From: an uncultured Bacillaceae bacterium | GTDB taxonomy: Bacteria; Bacillota; Bacilli; Bacillales; Pradoshiaceae | DNA length: 8,605 nt | Assembly: GCA_904501845.1 (NCBI GenBank) | Contig: CAJGCH010000122.1 | Location: 1-8,605 of the forward strand | Direction: 5' to 3' | Shown: one piece after another, positions 1-5,282 of the stretch | How the letters are laid out: each line of letters opens with the position of its first letter | Numbering within the stretch: position 1 is the first letter of the stretch | Program-made: the position numbers and the translations under genes | Notes under the pieces: generated by a model | Seen by the model: only the letters and a program-made list of their open reading frames with translations | Databases searched by the model: none | What the model was told of the DNA's origin: nothing

Positions 1-483
1 ATGTTCCAAACGAATGAAGAACAGACTAATGATGATGGGGAAATCACACAATCAAAATCGAAAATGTATATCTACCATTATAAGGAGGCAAAACTTTCAG
101 AGCTTACATTGCCTGCCGAACTGCAAGATCGTACGGAGGCTGATATTTCGTATATGTACGATCAAGAATATTTATATGTAAACCTTTCAACGTCTGATGA
201 AGATAAACTAAAAGGGACTGTTTATAAAATCGATTTAACAACCGGCAAAATAGCTGATACTCTAAGCCTCACTGCGAGCGATAACCTTCAAGTCGATTGG
301 ATTAACCTAAATGAGGATTCCATCCAATTATTTGGCCGTGATTCCGAAGGCCACCCTGTCTTTGCCATCTATACTCTTGAAGAGGGTAAACTGCTGTTTG
401 AAGGAAGAATTATGGCGAAGGATTCCAATGCTGTGAACTTTAGGGATCTTGACATATCCCTTGACGTTATTACCGGCATTTAA
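1..483 (+). CDS. C-terminal part of unrecognised acidic beta-rich protein (5' end outside window)
   Basis: The frame is open from the first base to a TAA at 481-483, giving 160 residues. Base 1 happens to be an ATG, but no upstream sequence is visible to judge it, so I treat the gene as truncated at its 5' end. The protein is acidic and rich in short alternating hydrophobic stretches. Turn-like segments such as YIYHYKEAKL, GTVYKIDLTTGKI and PVFAIYTLEEGKLLF look like strand-turn-strand blades of a beta-propeller or an extracytoplasmic lipoprotein sensor domain. There is no membrane segment in the visible part. It lies 72 bases upstream of the next ORF on the same strand with no convincing terminator between, so co-transcription is possible. 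I do not recognise the family. That it is a real gene is fairly secure; the fold is inference. Confidence 0.7.
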   Translation: MFQTNEEQTNDDGEITQSKSKMYIYHYKEAKLSELTLPAELQDRTEADISYMYDQEYLYVNLSTSDEDKLKGTVYKIDLTTGKIADTLSLTASDNLQVDWINLNEDSIQLFGRDSEGHPVFAIYTLEEGKLLFEGRIMAKDSNAVNFRDLDISLDVITGI

Positions 484-543
484 CTTGCTATCTGTGTTTT
501 ATCCCTCCCTTGTAAAGGGAATAAGGAAAGAACGATGATGAGT

Positions 544-549
544 GGAGGG
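544..549 (+). promoter_or_regulatory. Shine-Dalgarno site selecting ATG 556
   Basis: GGAGGG stands 6 bases before the ATG at 556. The in-frame upstream ATG at 535 has only a GGAAAG-type match and would itself run through this site, so the 556 start is preferred. Confidence 0.7.
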
Positions 550-555
550 AAAAAA

Positions 556-759
556 ATGTTCTATATATATTTTGAAACAGAATCTCGCCTGCTGCATGAA
601 GGCACAAAGTATAATATCGAAGTACCAACTCGAGCACTTCAAGACGAGATCGCAAGTGAGCTCGAGAAATATGGCGAAGTATCCAATGTCCAAAAATTAG
701 ACGAACCGGTATCTGAATATCCGGTTTTAACGAAGGAAACATATAAACGAAATATTTAA
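556..759 (+). CDS. 67-aa small protein of unknown function
   Basis: The ORF starts at 556 behind GGAGGG and stops at 757-759, immediately before a strong terminator. The 67 residues begin MFYIYFETES and include a predicted amphipathic helix around residues 26-40 (RALQDEIASELEKYG), followed by a strand-like stretch EVSNVQKL. The beta-alpha-beta order suggests a small ferredoxin-like or swapped-hairpin fold, but this is inference from pattern only. There is no signal peptide, membrane segment or metal-binding cysteine. An in-frame ATG at 535 would add seven residues but lacks a good ribosome site. It may be co-transcribed with the truncated gene upstream. I do not recognise it; good codon use, a strong ribosome site and the terminator directly after the stop argue that it is expressed. 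Confidence 0.75.
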   Translation: MFYIYFETESRLLHEGTKYNIEVPTRALQDEIASELEKYGEVSNVQKLDEPVSEYPVLTKETYKRNI

Positions 760-760
760 T

Positions 761-798
761 AAAAAACCTGGGCCGGATGCTTTCCGGTCCAGTTTTTT
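761..798 (+). terminator. Rho-independent terminator after the 67-aa gene
   Basis: A 10-bp stem (768-777 with 783-792, one G-U pair) closes a 5-base loop and is followed by six T at 793-798. A run of six A at 761-766 precedes the stem, so weak function on the opposite strand is also possible. Confidence 0.92.
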
Positions 799-820
799 GT
801 GTGCTATTCCATGTTTGATC

Positions 821-1030
821 CATCTTTCCCCCACCCTTCCTATATGAAGCATGGGCATGGGGTGGGCTTTGCCTGGCTTCTCCCATACTTCACCCACCTT
901 TCTCCCACCCTTGCCCCATATAGCATGGGCATTGGGTGGGCTTTGCCTGGCTTCCCCCATGCTTCACCCATCTTTCTCCCGCCCTCGCCCCATATGGCAT
1001 GGACATTGGGCGGGCTTCTGCTCCTCCATC
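821..1030. repeat. Three tandem copies of a 74-bp unit with internal inverted repeats
   Basis: Copies begin at 821, 895 and 969 with exact 74-base spacing; the third is cut short at about 1030. Each starts CATCTTTC or CACCTTTC and contains the shared core GCATGG, CATTGGG or CATGGGG, then GGGCTT. Each copy holds a 7-bp inverted repeat 23 bases apart: CCCACCC/GGGTGGG at 830-836/860-866 and 904-910/934-940, and CCCGCCC/GGGCGGG at 978-984/1008-1014. The third pair differs at matching positions, so pairing is kept. Because 74 is not a multiple of three, the unit cannot encode a regular peptide repeat. The block fills the gap between two facing terminators (761-798 and 1051-1084), so it is outside both neighbouring transcription units unless they read through. 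I do not recognise it as a named repeat family. Confidence 0.85.
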
Positions 1031-1050
1031 ATCCTTCCAGTTTTCATCCC

Positions 1051-1084
1051 AATAAAAAAAGAGAAGCAAGATTCCTCTCGCTTC
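1051..1084 (-). terminator. Rho-independent terminator of the signal peptidase gene
   Basis: Read on the minus strand, a 9-bp stem (1084-1076 with 1071-1063, one G-U pair) closes a GGAA tetraloop. TC and then seven T follow at 1060-1054. It lies about 30 bases past the stop codon of the signal peptidase gene. Confidence 0.88.
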
Positions 1085-1114
1085 CCCGTTCTATGATTCG
1101 TATTCCACATTAGC

Positions 1115-1660
1115 TTATTCTGTCTTGCGTGCTTCTTTAATTGGCATAACGACGTATTCGCTTACGCCAATGATTTGGTCTTCATCAATGAATCCTAGCC
1201 CGTTTCGGCTGTCCATGCTGTTTAAGCGGTTATCACCGAGGACGAAGTATTTATTCGATGGTACAGTGATTGGCCCAAAATCCCCGGTATAGTTCATGTC
1301 AATCGCATGGGCTTTTTCGATTTCTTTGTCAAGGTATGGCTCATCTACTTCTTTGCCGTTAATCATTAGTGCGTCATTTTCCATTTCTACCTTGTCTCCT
1401 GGGAGGCCAATGATTCGTTTGACATAGTTGATGTCTTCACCTCCATCGATGACAATGATATCTTGGCTATTGACCGAACCGGTATAGGTAGCTGCTTTAT
1501 TAACGAGCAATTTTTCATTGTTATTTAGTGTCGGCTCCATGGAGGCTCCTTCTACAATGAATGGTTCAAATAAGTAGGCTCGTACGCACAGTGCCATTAT
1601 GAGTGCGATTGTTATTGATGTGATCCAGCTGAACAGTTCAGATTTCATTATTTTTTTCAT
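1115..1660 (-). CDS. sip: Type I signal peptidase (SipS/SipT/LepB family)
   Basis: This enzyme is the membrane-bound serine protease that cuts signal peptides from secreted preproteins on the outer face of the cytoplasmic membrane. With the start at 1660 it is 181 residues, typical for single-anchor Bacillus Sip proteins. The N-terminal anchor spans about residues 10-31. The serine nucleophile is S40 in SMEPT (40-44). The general-base lysine is K81 in YVKRIIGLPGD (79-89). The late signature GDNR...SMDSR spans 142-152. All S26 family boxes are intact. An in-frame ATG at 1669 is usually the longest reading, but AAAGGATGA overlaps it and sits 5 bases ahead of the ATG at 1660, so 1660 is the better start. 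The gene is monocistronic, divergent from the beta-helix gene, and ends at its own hairpin. The exact paralogue (S, T, U, V) cannot be told from the sequence alone. Confidence 0.95.
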   Translation of the reverse strand: MKKIMKSELFSWITSITIALIMALCVRAYLFEPFIVEGASMEPTLNNNEKLLVNKAATYTGSVNSQDIIVIDGGEDINYVKRIIGLPGDKVEMENDALMINGKEVDEPYLDKEIEKAHAIDMNYTGDFGPITVPSNKYFVLGDNRLNSMDSRNGLGFIDEDQIIGVSEYVVMPIKEARKTE

Positions 1661-1665
1661 GCGGG

Positions 1666-1674
1666 TCATCCTTT
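1666..1674 (-). promoter_or_regulatory. Shine-Dalgarno site selecting start 1660 of the signal peptidase
   Basis: AAAGGATGA on the minus strand has its GGA core 8 bases before the ATG at 1660. The ATG at 1669 lies inside this site and so could not use it. Confidence 0.65.
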
Positions 1675-1708
1675 ATAGGTTTCTTCCTATTAGCTATACA
1701 TTTCCTTC

Positions 1709-1717
1709 ATTGTATCA
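1709..1717 (-). promoter_or_regulatory. Candidate extended -10 promoter for the signal peptidase gene
   Basis: On the minus strand TGATACAAT matches the extended -10 form TGnTATAAT. It lies about 50 bases upstream of the start codon. No good -35 hexamer is seen 16-18 bases upstream, as is common for extended -10 promoters. One arm of a 10-bp inverted repeat (1716-1725) overlaps it. Confidence 0.45.
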
Positions 1718-1833
1718 TGTTAAACTAATATTCCTTCACACTGAGCACTCACCGTTTCTTTACAAATATGTTACGTTTGTTTGCTAATGGGCAGGGAATA
1801 AAATAAAAATAAAGCTATAGACTGTTTAACATG
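1716..1833. repeat. 10-bp perfect inverted repeat in the divergent spacer
   Basis: CATGTTAAAC at 1716-1725 and its reverse complement GTTTAACATG at 1824-1833 are 98 bases apart. The left arm overlaps the candidate -10 of the signal peptidase gene. The right arm lies just upstream of the ribosome site of the beta-helix gene. The spacing would suit a looped operator pair for a regulator of both genes, but no regulator is known here. Confidence 0.5.
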
Positions 1834-1838
1834 CAGGG

Positions 1839-1844
1839 AAGGGG
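1839..1844 (+). promoter_or_regulatory. Shine-Dalgarno site selecting ATG 1855
   Basis: AAGGGG stands 10 bases before the ATG at 1855. The in-frame ATG at 1831 has no purine-rich site ahead of it, and this site would lie inside its coding sequence. Confidence 0.6.
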
Positions 1845-1854
1845 ATTGGTTTTC

Positions 1855-3513
1855 ATGCTTAGCTTAACGAGGAATCATGATCCGAAGAAAAATGTGCAGC
1901 TGCTTTCAAAGTGGCTTCCAATTGGAAGAACAATGGACAATTTGGCGTTAGAGGCAGAGCAGGTATTGAAGGAAACAATCCGCCAAAACGATAGAAAGAA
2001 AAAGAATGCTCCCTTAACAAAACGGTTAGCTTACTTCTTCCCGCGGCTGCTTCTGACGACAAGGAAGGCACCTGGTTCAGCTCATCCTTCTGCCATTAAA
2101 GAGGGGACGCTTTACCCTGAATGGAAAGATAAGCTGGATGCCGAATATAATGTGCTGAATCATGCGATAAACAGACATGTGAATGTACTTGATTATGGAG
2201 CTGTAGGCGATGGCATAACCGATTGCACGAGTGCCTTTGCCAAGGCAATCGGGCATGGACGAAGAATGGTTACTATCCCTGCTGGCACGTATGTCGTCAC
2301 TGGCATCAGGCTCCCTTCTTTCACCTGCTTTGTCGGCGATGGAAAAGGTCAGTCGGTGATAAAGCTGTCTAACCAAGCTGGTGTTTCTGCCACTCTTTTG
2401 GCTAACGCGAATCCTGTTAGAGGAAATCATCATATTCTTGTACAAGGGGTCACGCTTGATTGGAATGCTGCCCGCCTGCCGTCCGGGCAAAAAACAAGTG
2501 CGGGAAATAACCGTTCCAGCTGCCTTACTTATGCACATGTCACATATGGATGGGTAAAGGATGTAGAGGCGGTGAATGCGGGTTTACATGCCTTTGATCT
2601 TTCAGCAAGCTTTTATACATATTTGGGAGATGGCACATGGTCGCGAGGTCCGAGCAGGTATATTTGGGTTGATTATGTTACAGGTCACGGGTTTGGTGAT
2701 GATGGGGTCACGACCCATCATAGCAGCCAAATTCTTATCACAAACAGCCATATGTGCTTTCCAAGCGGACGGGCGCATCTTGAAGGCTTTTCCAATTCTA
2801 ATGGCTTCGAGGTGGATGATGGATCAAATGATGTTTGGCTCATTCATAATTCATCCAGCCATTGCTTTGGGGGTGTTGAAATAAAAGCCCATGCTACGGC
2901 TTCTGCCGCAAGCAACGTTCATATCTACGGCCATTTGTCGGTTCATGATAATCGTTCCTTTAATTTCCGCCATATCGGGCATCATTTGCAGACTGATCCA
3001 GATTCCCTATCTGCCTTTAATATCAGTGCCGTGAATCTTGTCGCAATCGCACCTGTATACACCGATTTGTATAAAAGTTCCTCCCCTCGCTGCCTGGTCG
3101 TGTCAGCATATCAGAATGTCGTCATTAACCAATTGACCATGATTGGCGACCCTGATTATGATTATGAGGGTGAACCAGCTGCCGCTCTTCAATATAAATC
3201 AAAATACATTACCCTTCGCCATGTATCTTCCCGTCATTTCAAATCAGCTGGGACAGATATCAAGATTTTTGGAGGAAATCAATCTGCTGACAACATCCAG
3301 CTTGAAGAGCTGCATTTTACCGATTCAGCCCCAATAGCGATCGACATTGGTCCAAAGGTGAAAAATATATCGATTTCCTCTCTTTTAGCTGCCAGAGAAA
3401 ATGGGATTGCGGCCATCCGTGTTGCAGAACAATCTGCCCTCATATCAAATATCGAAGCTACAGGATATCAAACATCGATTAAATTTGCCGGAAAACCCAA
3501 TCATCTGTCATAA
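1855..3513 (+). CDS. Right-handed beta-helix protein, pectate-lyase-3 / GH28-like
   Basis: The 552-residue protein (start 1855) has a classic pectate-lyase-3 entry motif, NVLDYGAVGDGITD at about 110-123, followed by TIPAGTYVV near 140-148 and a long run of short beta-strands ending in N/D/H turns. That is the pattern of a right-handed parallel beta-helix. Around 280-286 the GFGDDGV motif, and near 340-346 GGVEIKAH, resemble the paired-aspartate and basic regions of GH28-related enzymes, so a polysaccharide lyase or hydrolase role is likely; substrate is unknown. The first 100 residues are basic and helical, with no cleavable signal peptide or Gram-positive anchor. That is odd for an enzyme that should meet extracellular sugars. 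Phage tail-spike and pre-neck appendage proteins share this architecture, but no phage genes flank it. The 289-aa membrane-protein gene begins 70 bases downstream with no terminator between, so the two probably form an operon. Confidence 0.85.
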   Translation: MLSLTRNHDPKKNVQLLSKWLPIGRTMDNLALEAEQVLKETIRQNDRKKKNAPLTKRLAYFFPRLLLTTRKAPGSAHPSAIKEGTLYPEWKDKLDAEYNVLNHAINRHVNVLDYGAVGDGITDCTSAFAKAIGHGRRMVTIPAGTYVVTGIRLPSFTCFVGDGKGQSVIKLSNQAGVSATLLANANPVRGNHHILVQGVTLDWNAARLPSGQKTSAGNNRSSCLTYAHVTYGWVKDVEAVNAGLHAFDLSASFYTYLGDGTWSRGPSRYIWVDYVTGHGFGDDGVTTHHSSQILITNSHMCFPSGRAHLEGFSNSNGFEVDDGSNDVWLIHNSSSHCFGGVEIKAHATASAASNVHIYGHLSVHDNRSFNFRHIGHHLQTDPDSLSAFNISAVNLVAIAPVYTDLYKSSSPRCLVVSAYQNVVINQLTMIGDPDYDYEGEPAAALQYKSKYITLRHVSSRHFKSAGTDIKIFGGNQSADNIQLEELHFTDSAPIAIDIGPKVKNISISSLLAARENGIAAIRVAEQSALISNIEATGYQTSIKFAGKPNHLS

Positions 3514-3583
3514 AAGGGCATCTGAGGGCATACCTATTTAGTGGTTGAATTTGTTTGTATGTATCACGAAGAGGTGACTGCCC

Positions 3584-4453
3584 ATGAACCTGATGCTTAA
3601 AGCTGTGAAGCAACTAATCTTTTTCTGTAAGGAAGTTCTGCCTCATGTTTTGTCGCTCATTTATTATTCAGGCATCATCACAGTGATTGGATGGACAATC
3701 GCCCAGCTTCTTTTCCTGGAAACCCCACCGTTTACAGCTGACCCTTCCATCCCTCCTACATGGTGGACTGAATACATCATTAAGCCAATTGTTTCTTCTG
3801 AGGCAAACCGTATTATTTTCAAAGGTCTTTTTTACCTCCTTATCTGGATTTTTCTGTTCATGATTATCCCTTTGACTACTCGCCAATTAAAGCGGTTTCG
3901 CTTATTCCAGATGGAATTTGAGGTAGAGGATAAGGAAACCGCTGCTGCAGAGTTTATTGAACTGCAGAGCGAGAAAGCAACCATACTCTCTCATATGTAT
4001 TCAGATACATTCATTGGGAAGCTTTTTACCTTTCTTGATGAGGAATCCATGCAAGTTGACTATCACTCTGCCTTAGCCTACTTTCTCGAGGATTTAAAAA
4101 TCAGCTATCGTCAAAATTACCAGATCCCGTTTGAGTTCAATACGTATGATTTTTATCAATTAAGCGGTGTCGAGCGAAGCTATGCTGAGCTGTCAAAGGA
4201 AACAGGCGAGCCAGAGGTTATCAATTGGGAACGACCGCTCGAAAAATTCAAAAAAAATAGACTAATCTTCCATTTCCTCTATAAAGGCATAGAAAAAGTG
4301 ACTATACTCTCAAGCCACTCTGCACAGTTCGATATTATCGATAAACAAAACATCCTTTTCCTCCATTATGCTCTCATGTCTCAATCCGAAATCATTGAAT
4401 ACGCCATGCAGCTTGAGAAGGAAGAATGGCCATTTATGAAAACTCCCCTATAA
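3584..4453 (+). CDS. Two-TM membrane protein with soluble C-terminal domain (possibly GAF-like)
   Basis: The 289-residue protein begins at an ATG behind GAGGTGA (3571-3577, spacing 6). A basic N-terminus leads to a first membrane segment at about 21-45, an outside loop of roughly 30 residues rich in Pro and Trp (TPPF...PPTWWTEY), and a second segment at about 76-97. The positive RQLKRFR at 100-106 then places the remaining 185 residues in the cytosol. This region alternates helices and strands, and its end (FDIIDKQNILFLHYALMSQS, 249-268) resembles the closing strand-helix of GAF domains. That likeness is weak inference. No kinase, cyclase or DNA-binding motif is seen. It lies 70 bases after the beta-helix gene on the same strand. 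I do not recognise the family; it may be a sensor or an anchor partner of the upstream protein. Confidence 0.75.
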   Translation: MNLMLKAVKQLIFFCKEVLPHVLSLIYYSGIITVIGWTIAQLLFLETPPFTADPSIPPTWWTEYIIKPIVSSEANRIIFKGLFYLLIWIFLFMIIPLTTRQLKRFRLFQMEFEVEDKETAAAEFIELQSEKATILSHMYSDTFIGKLFTFLDEESMQVDYHSALAYFLEDLKISYRQNYQIPFEFNTYDFYQLSGVERSYAELSKETGEPEVINWERPLEKFKKNRLIFHFLYKGIEKVTILSSHSAQFDIIDKQNILFLHYALMSQSEIIEYAMQLEKEEWPFMKTPL

Positions 4454-4571
4454 CTTATAAAATCTATATAATATTTATATTTTATTTATACAAAAAGGTT
4501 TAAGTATGTCCAATTAAGTGAATATAACCATTGATTACAAAATACTATACTATGCAAAGGGGATTTTCAAA
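4454..4571. other. AT-rich spacer before the DUF378 gene
   Basis: This spacer is dominated by TATA-like runs (around 4464-4495) and holds no convincing hairpin. A GTTTAA at about 4498-4503 with GTGAAT 14 bases later is a partial match to a sigma-B promoter, and several TATAAT/TATACT-like hexamers occur, but none has a good partner at 16-18 bases. The downstream gene probably has its own promoter here. Confidence 0.4.
4556..4563 (+). promoter_or_regulatory. Shine-Dalgarno site selecting ATG 4572
   Basis: AAAGGGGA lies 8-9 bases before the ATG at 4572. An in-frame ATG at 4518 would add 18 polar residues ahead of the conserved domain and has no ribosome site, so it is rejected. Confidence 0.7.
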
Positions 4572-4787
4572 ATGAACATGGTTCAAAAAATCGCACTCGT
4601 TCTAACTATTATTGGAGCAATTAACTGGGGATTAGTCGGCTTCTTCCAATTTGATCTTGTTGCCTCATTATTCGGCGGCCAAGATGCCATTCTTTCACGT
4701 ATTGTCTATGCTTTAGTCGGGGTTGCCGGTTTGATTAATCTCGGCTTGCTATTCGCTCCTGCAAAAGAAACAACAACAGCTTCATAA
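4572..4787 (+). CDS. yuzA: DUF378 family small membrane protein (YuzA-like)
   Basis: The 71-residue protein is nearly all membrane segment. A first hydrophobic helix at about 5-27 carries the family hallmark INWGLVGFF, followed by FDLVASLFGG. A second helix at about 43-62 carries IVYALVGVAGLINL. The INWGLVG and YALVGVAG motifs and the length are typical of DUF378 proteins such as YuzA of Bacillus. The tail KETTTAS is short and polar. Molecular function is unknown for the family. The gene stands alone between an AT-rich spacer and a hairpin terminator, and it converges with the 59-aa minus-strand ORF. The family call is firm; the choice of symbol is by resemblance. Confidence 0.88.
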   Translation: MNMVQKIALVLTIIGAINWGLVGFFQFDLVASLFGGQDAILSRIVYALVGVAGLINLGLLFAPAKETTTAS

Positions 4788-4801
4788 TAAAAAGCAGCAT
4801 T

Positions 4802-4830
4802 CCCCTCCTTTATGCGAGGGGTTTTGTTTT
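4802..4830 (+). terminator. Rho-independent terminator after the DUF378 gene
   Basis: A CCCCTC/GAGGGG stem of 6 bp (4802-4807 with 4816-4821) with an 8-base loop is followed by TTTTGTTTT. The loop contains the stop codon of the converging 59-aa ORF, so the hairpin lies within both transcription units. Confidence 0.85.
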
Positions 4831-4989
4831 GGGAAAATGAGCGGAATGCCGTTTTAGCATCTCTTTGACAACTTGATTATTCGGGGCGAGCTCACTCGGG
4901 TCCTTCACCCTGATTTTCTTCTCGCTGAAGGGCTCCCCGAAACGCTCCCCTTTTTTATAGCGGTCATATACATCACGGATATGATCCAT
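4810..4989 (-). CDS. 59-aa small basic protein, unrecognised
   Basis: On the minus strand an ATG at 4989 opens a 59-codon frame ending in TAA at 4812-4810. GGGGAGGGG (4997-5005) lies 7 bases ahead, one of the best ribosome sites in the window. The product starts MDHIRDVYDRYKKGERFGEP, is very rich in Lys, Arg and Glu, and has a likely helix near 39-49 (QVVKEMLKRHS); it has no membrane segment or signal peptide. Codon use resembles the neighbours (GAG/AAA/GAT, mixed third positions). An out-of-frame ATG at 4993 reads only six codons. The gene converges on the DUF378 gene. I do not recognise the family. Its charge and size fit a small cytosolic or nucleic-acid-associated protein, which is inference. 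Confidence 0.65.
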   Translation of the reverse strand: MDHIRDVYDRYKKGERFGEPFSEKKIRVKDPSELAPNNQVVKEMLKRHSAHFPKTKPLA

Positions 4990-4996
4990 ACATGAT

Positions 4997-5005
4997 CCCC
5001 TCCCC
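4997..5005 (-). promoter_or_regulatory. Strong Shine-Dalgarno site for the 59-aa ORF
   Basis: GGGGAGGGG on the minus strand, with 7 bases to the ATG at 4989. It is the main evidence that this short ORF is translated. Confidence 0.65.
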
Positions 5006-5216
5006 TGTTCCTCACTTATGTATATTCAGGAAATCCATTAAATTCCCCATCTATTTAACTATTAATCTATGCTTTTTATAAAAAAAGAAAGTTGCCAGTA
5101 AACGGTAAAGGTTGCTGACATTCACTATAGGAAAAAGACCCATTTTATGATAAAGTTATGAATTGTTTGAAGTGAAACCTGATACATAATTTGATTAGGT
5201 TAACTCACGCAATATA

Positions 5217-5225
5217 TGCTATGAT
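5217..5225 (+). promoter_or_regulatory. Candidate extended -10 promoter of the ktrB-ktrA operon
   Basis: TGCTATGAT fits the extended -10 pattern TGnTATAAT. TTGATT (5191-5196) and TTAACT (5200-5205) lie upstream but at spacings of 23 and 14, so neither is an ideal -35. Initiation here would leave a leader of about 50 bases. Confidence 0.45.
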
Positions 5226-5282
5226 ATGTTATTGTTATCCATAAACTAATGACATTATTTTCTCAAGAAATGGAGATTTTTT

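Larger units (their letters stand above)
4990..5282. other. AT-rich intergenic region upstream of the potassium transporter operon
   Basis: This 293-base spacer separates the divergent 59-aa ORF from the KtrB-like gene. The left end holds the ribosome site of the 59-aa ORF and, beyond it, TATACA-like sequence that could be its -10. The middle (5060-5160) has a run of seven A, and GTAAACGGTAAA, with no convincing hairpin. The right end holds a candidate promoter at 5217-5225. I see no ORF with a ribosome site and no match to the conserved pieces of the ydaO c-di-AMP riboswitch. Confidence 0.6.

Noticed and set aside
500..522. CCCTT/AAGGG hairpin between the first two genes
   Set aside because: A 5-bp stem with a 3-base loop and no T-run on either side; not a terminator.
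799..1113. A plus-strand 104-codon frame and other open frames across the repeat block
   Set aside because: They exist because the repeats are C-rich and lack stop codons. The 74-base period shifts frame in each copy, the predicted product is a Pro/His/Trp-rich low-complexity chain, and no ribosome site precedes the starts.
2077..2538. Minus-strand 153-codon frame inside the beta-helix gene
   Set aside because: It lies wholly within a well-supported coding frame on the other strand, lacks a ribosome site and shows no recognisable motif.
3524..3540. Short direct repeat GGGCAT after the beta-helix gene
   Set aside because: Two 6-base copies 9 bases apart are expected by chance and have no associated structure.
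4498..4523. Sigma-B-like promoter GTTTAA-N14-GTGAAT upstream of the DUF378 gene
   Set aside because: The -35 part is good but the -10 matches GGGTAT at only four of six positions. Too weak to list as a feature.
5090..5282. Possible c-di-AMP (ydaO-type) riboswitch ahead of the potassium operon
   Set aside because: Such riboswitches control ktrAB in B. subtilis, so I looked. The conserved purine-rich pieces and multi-helix layout are not seen, no terminator hairpin precedes ktrB, and the likely leader is only about 50 bases.
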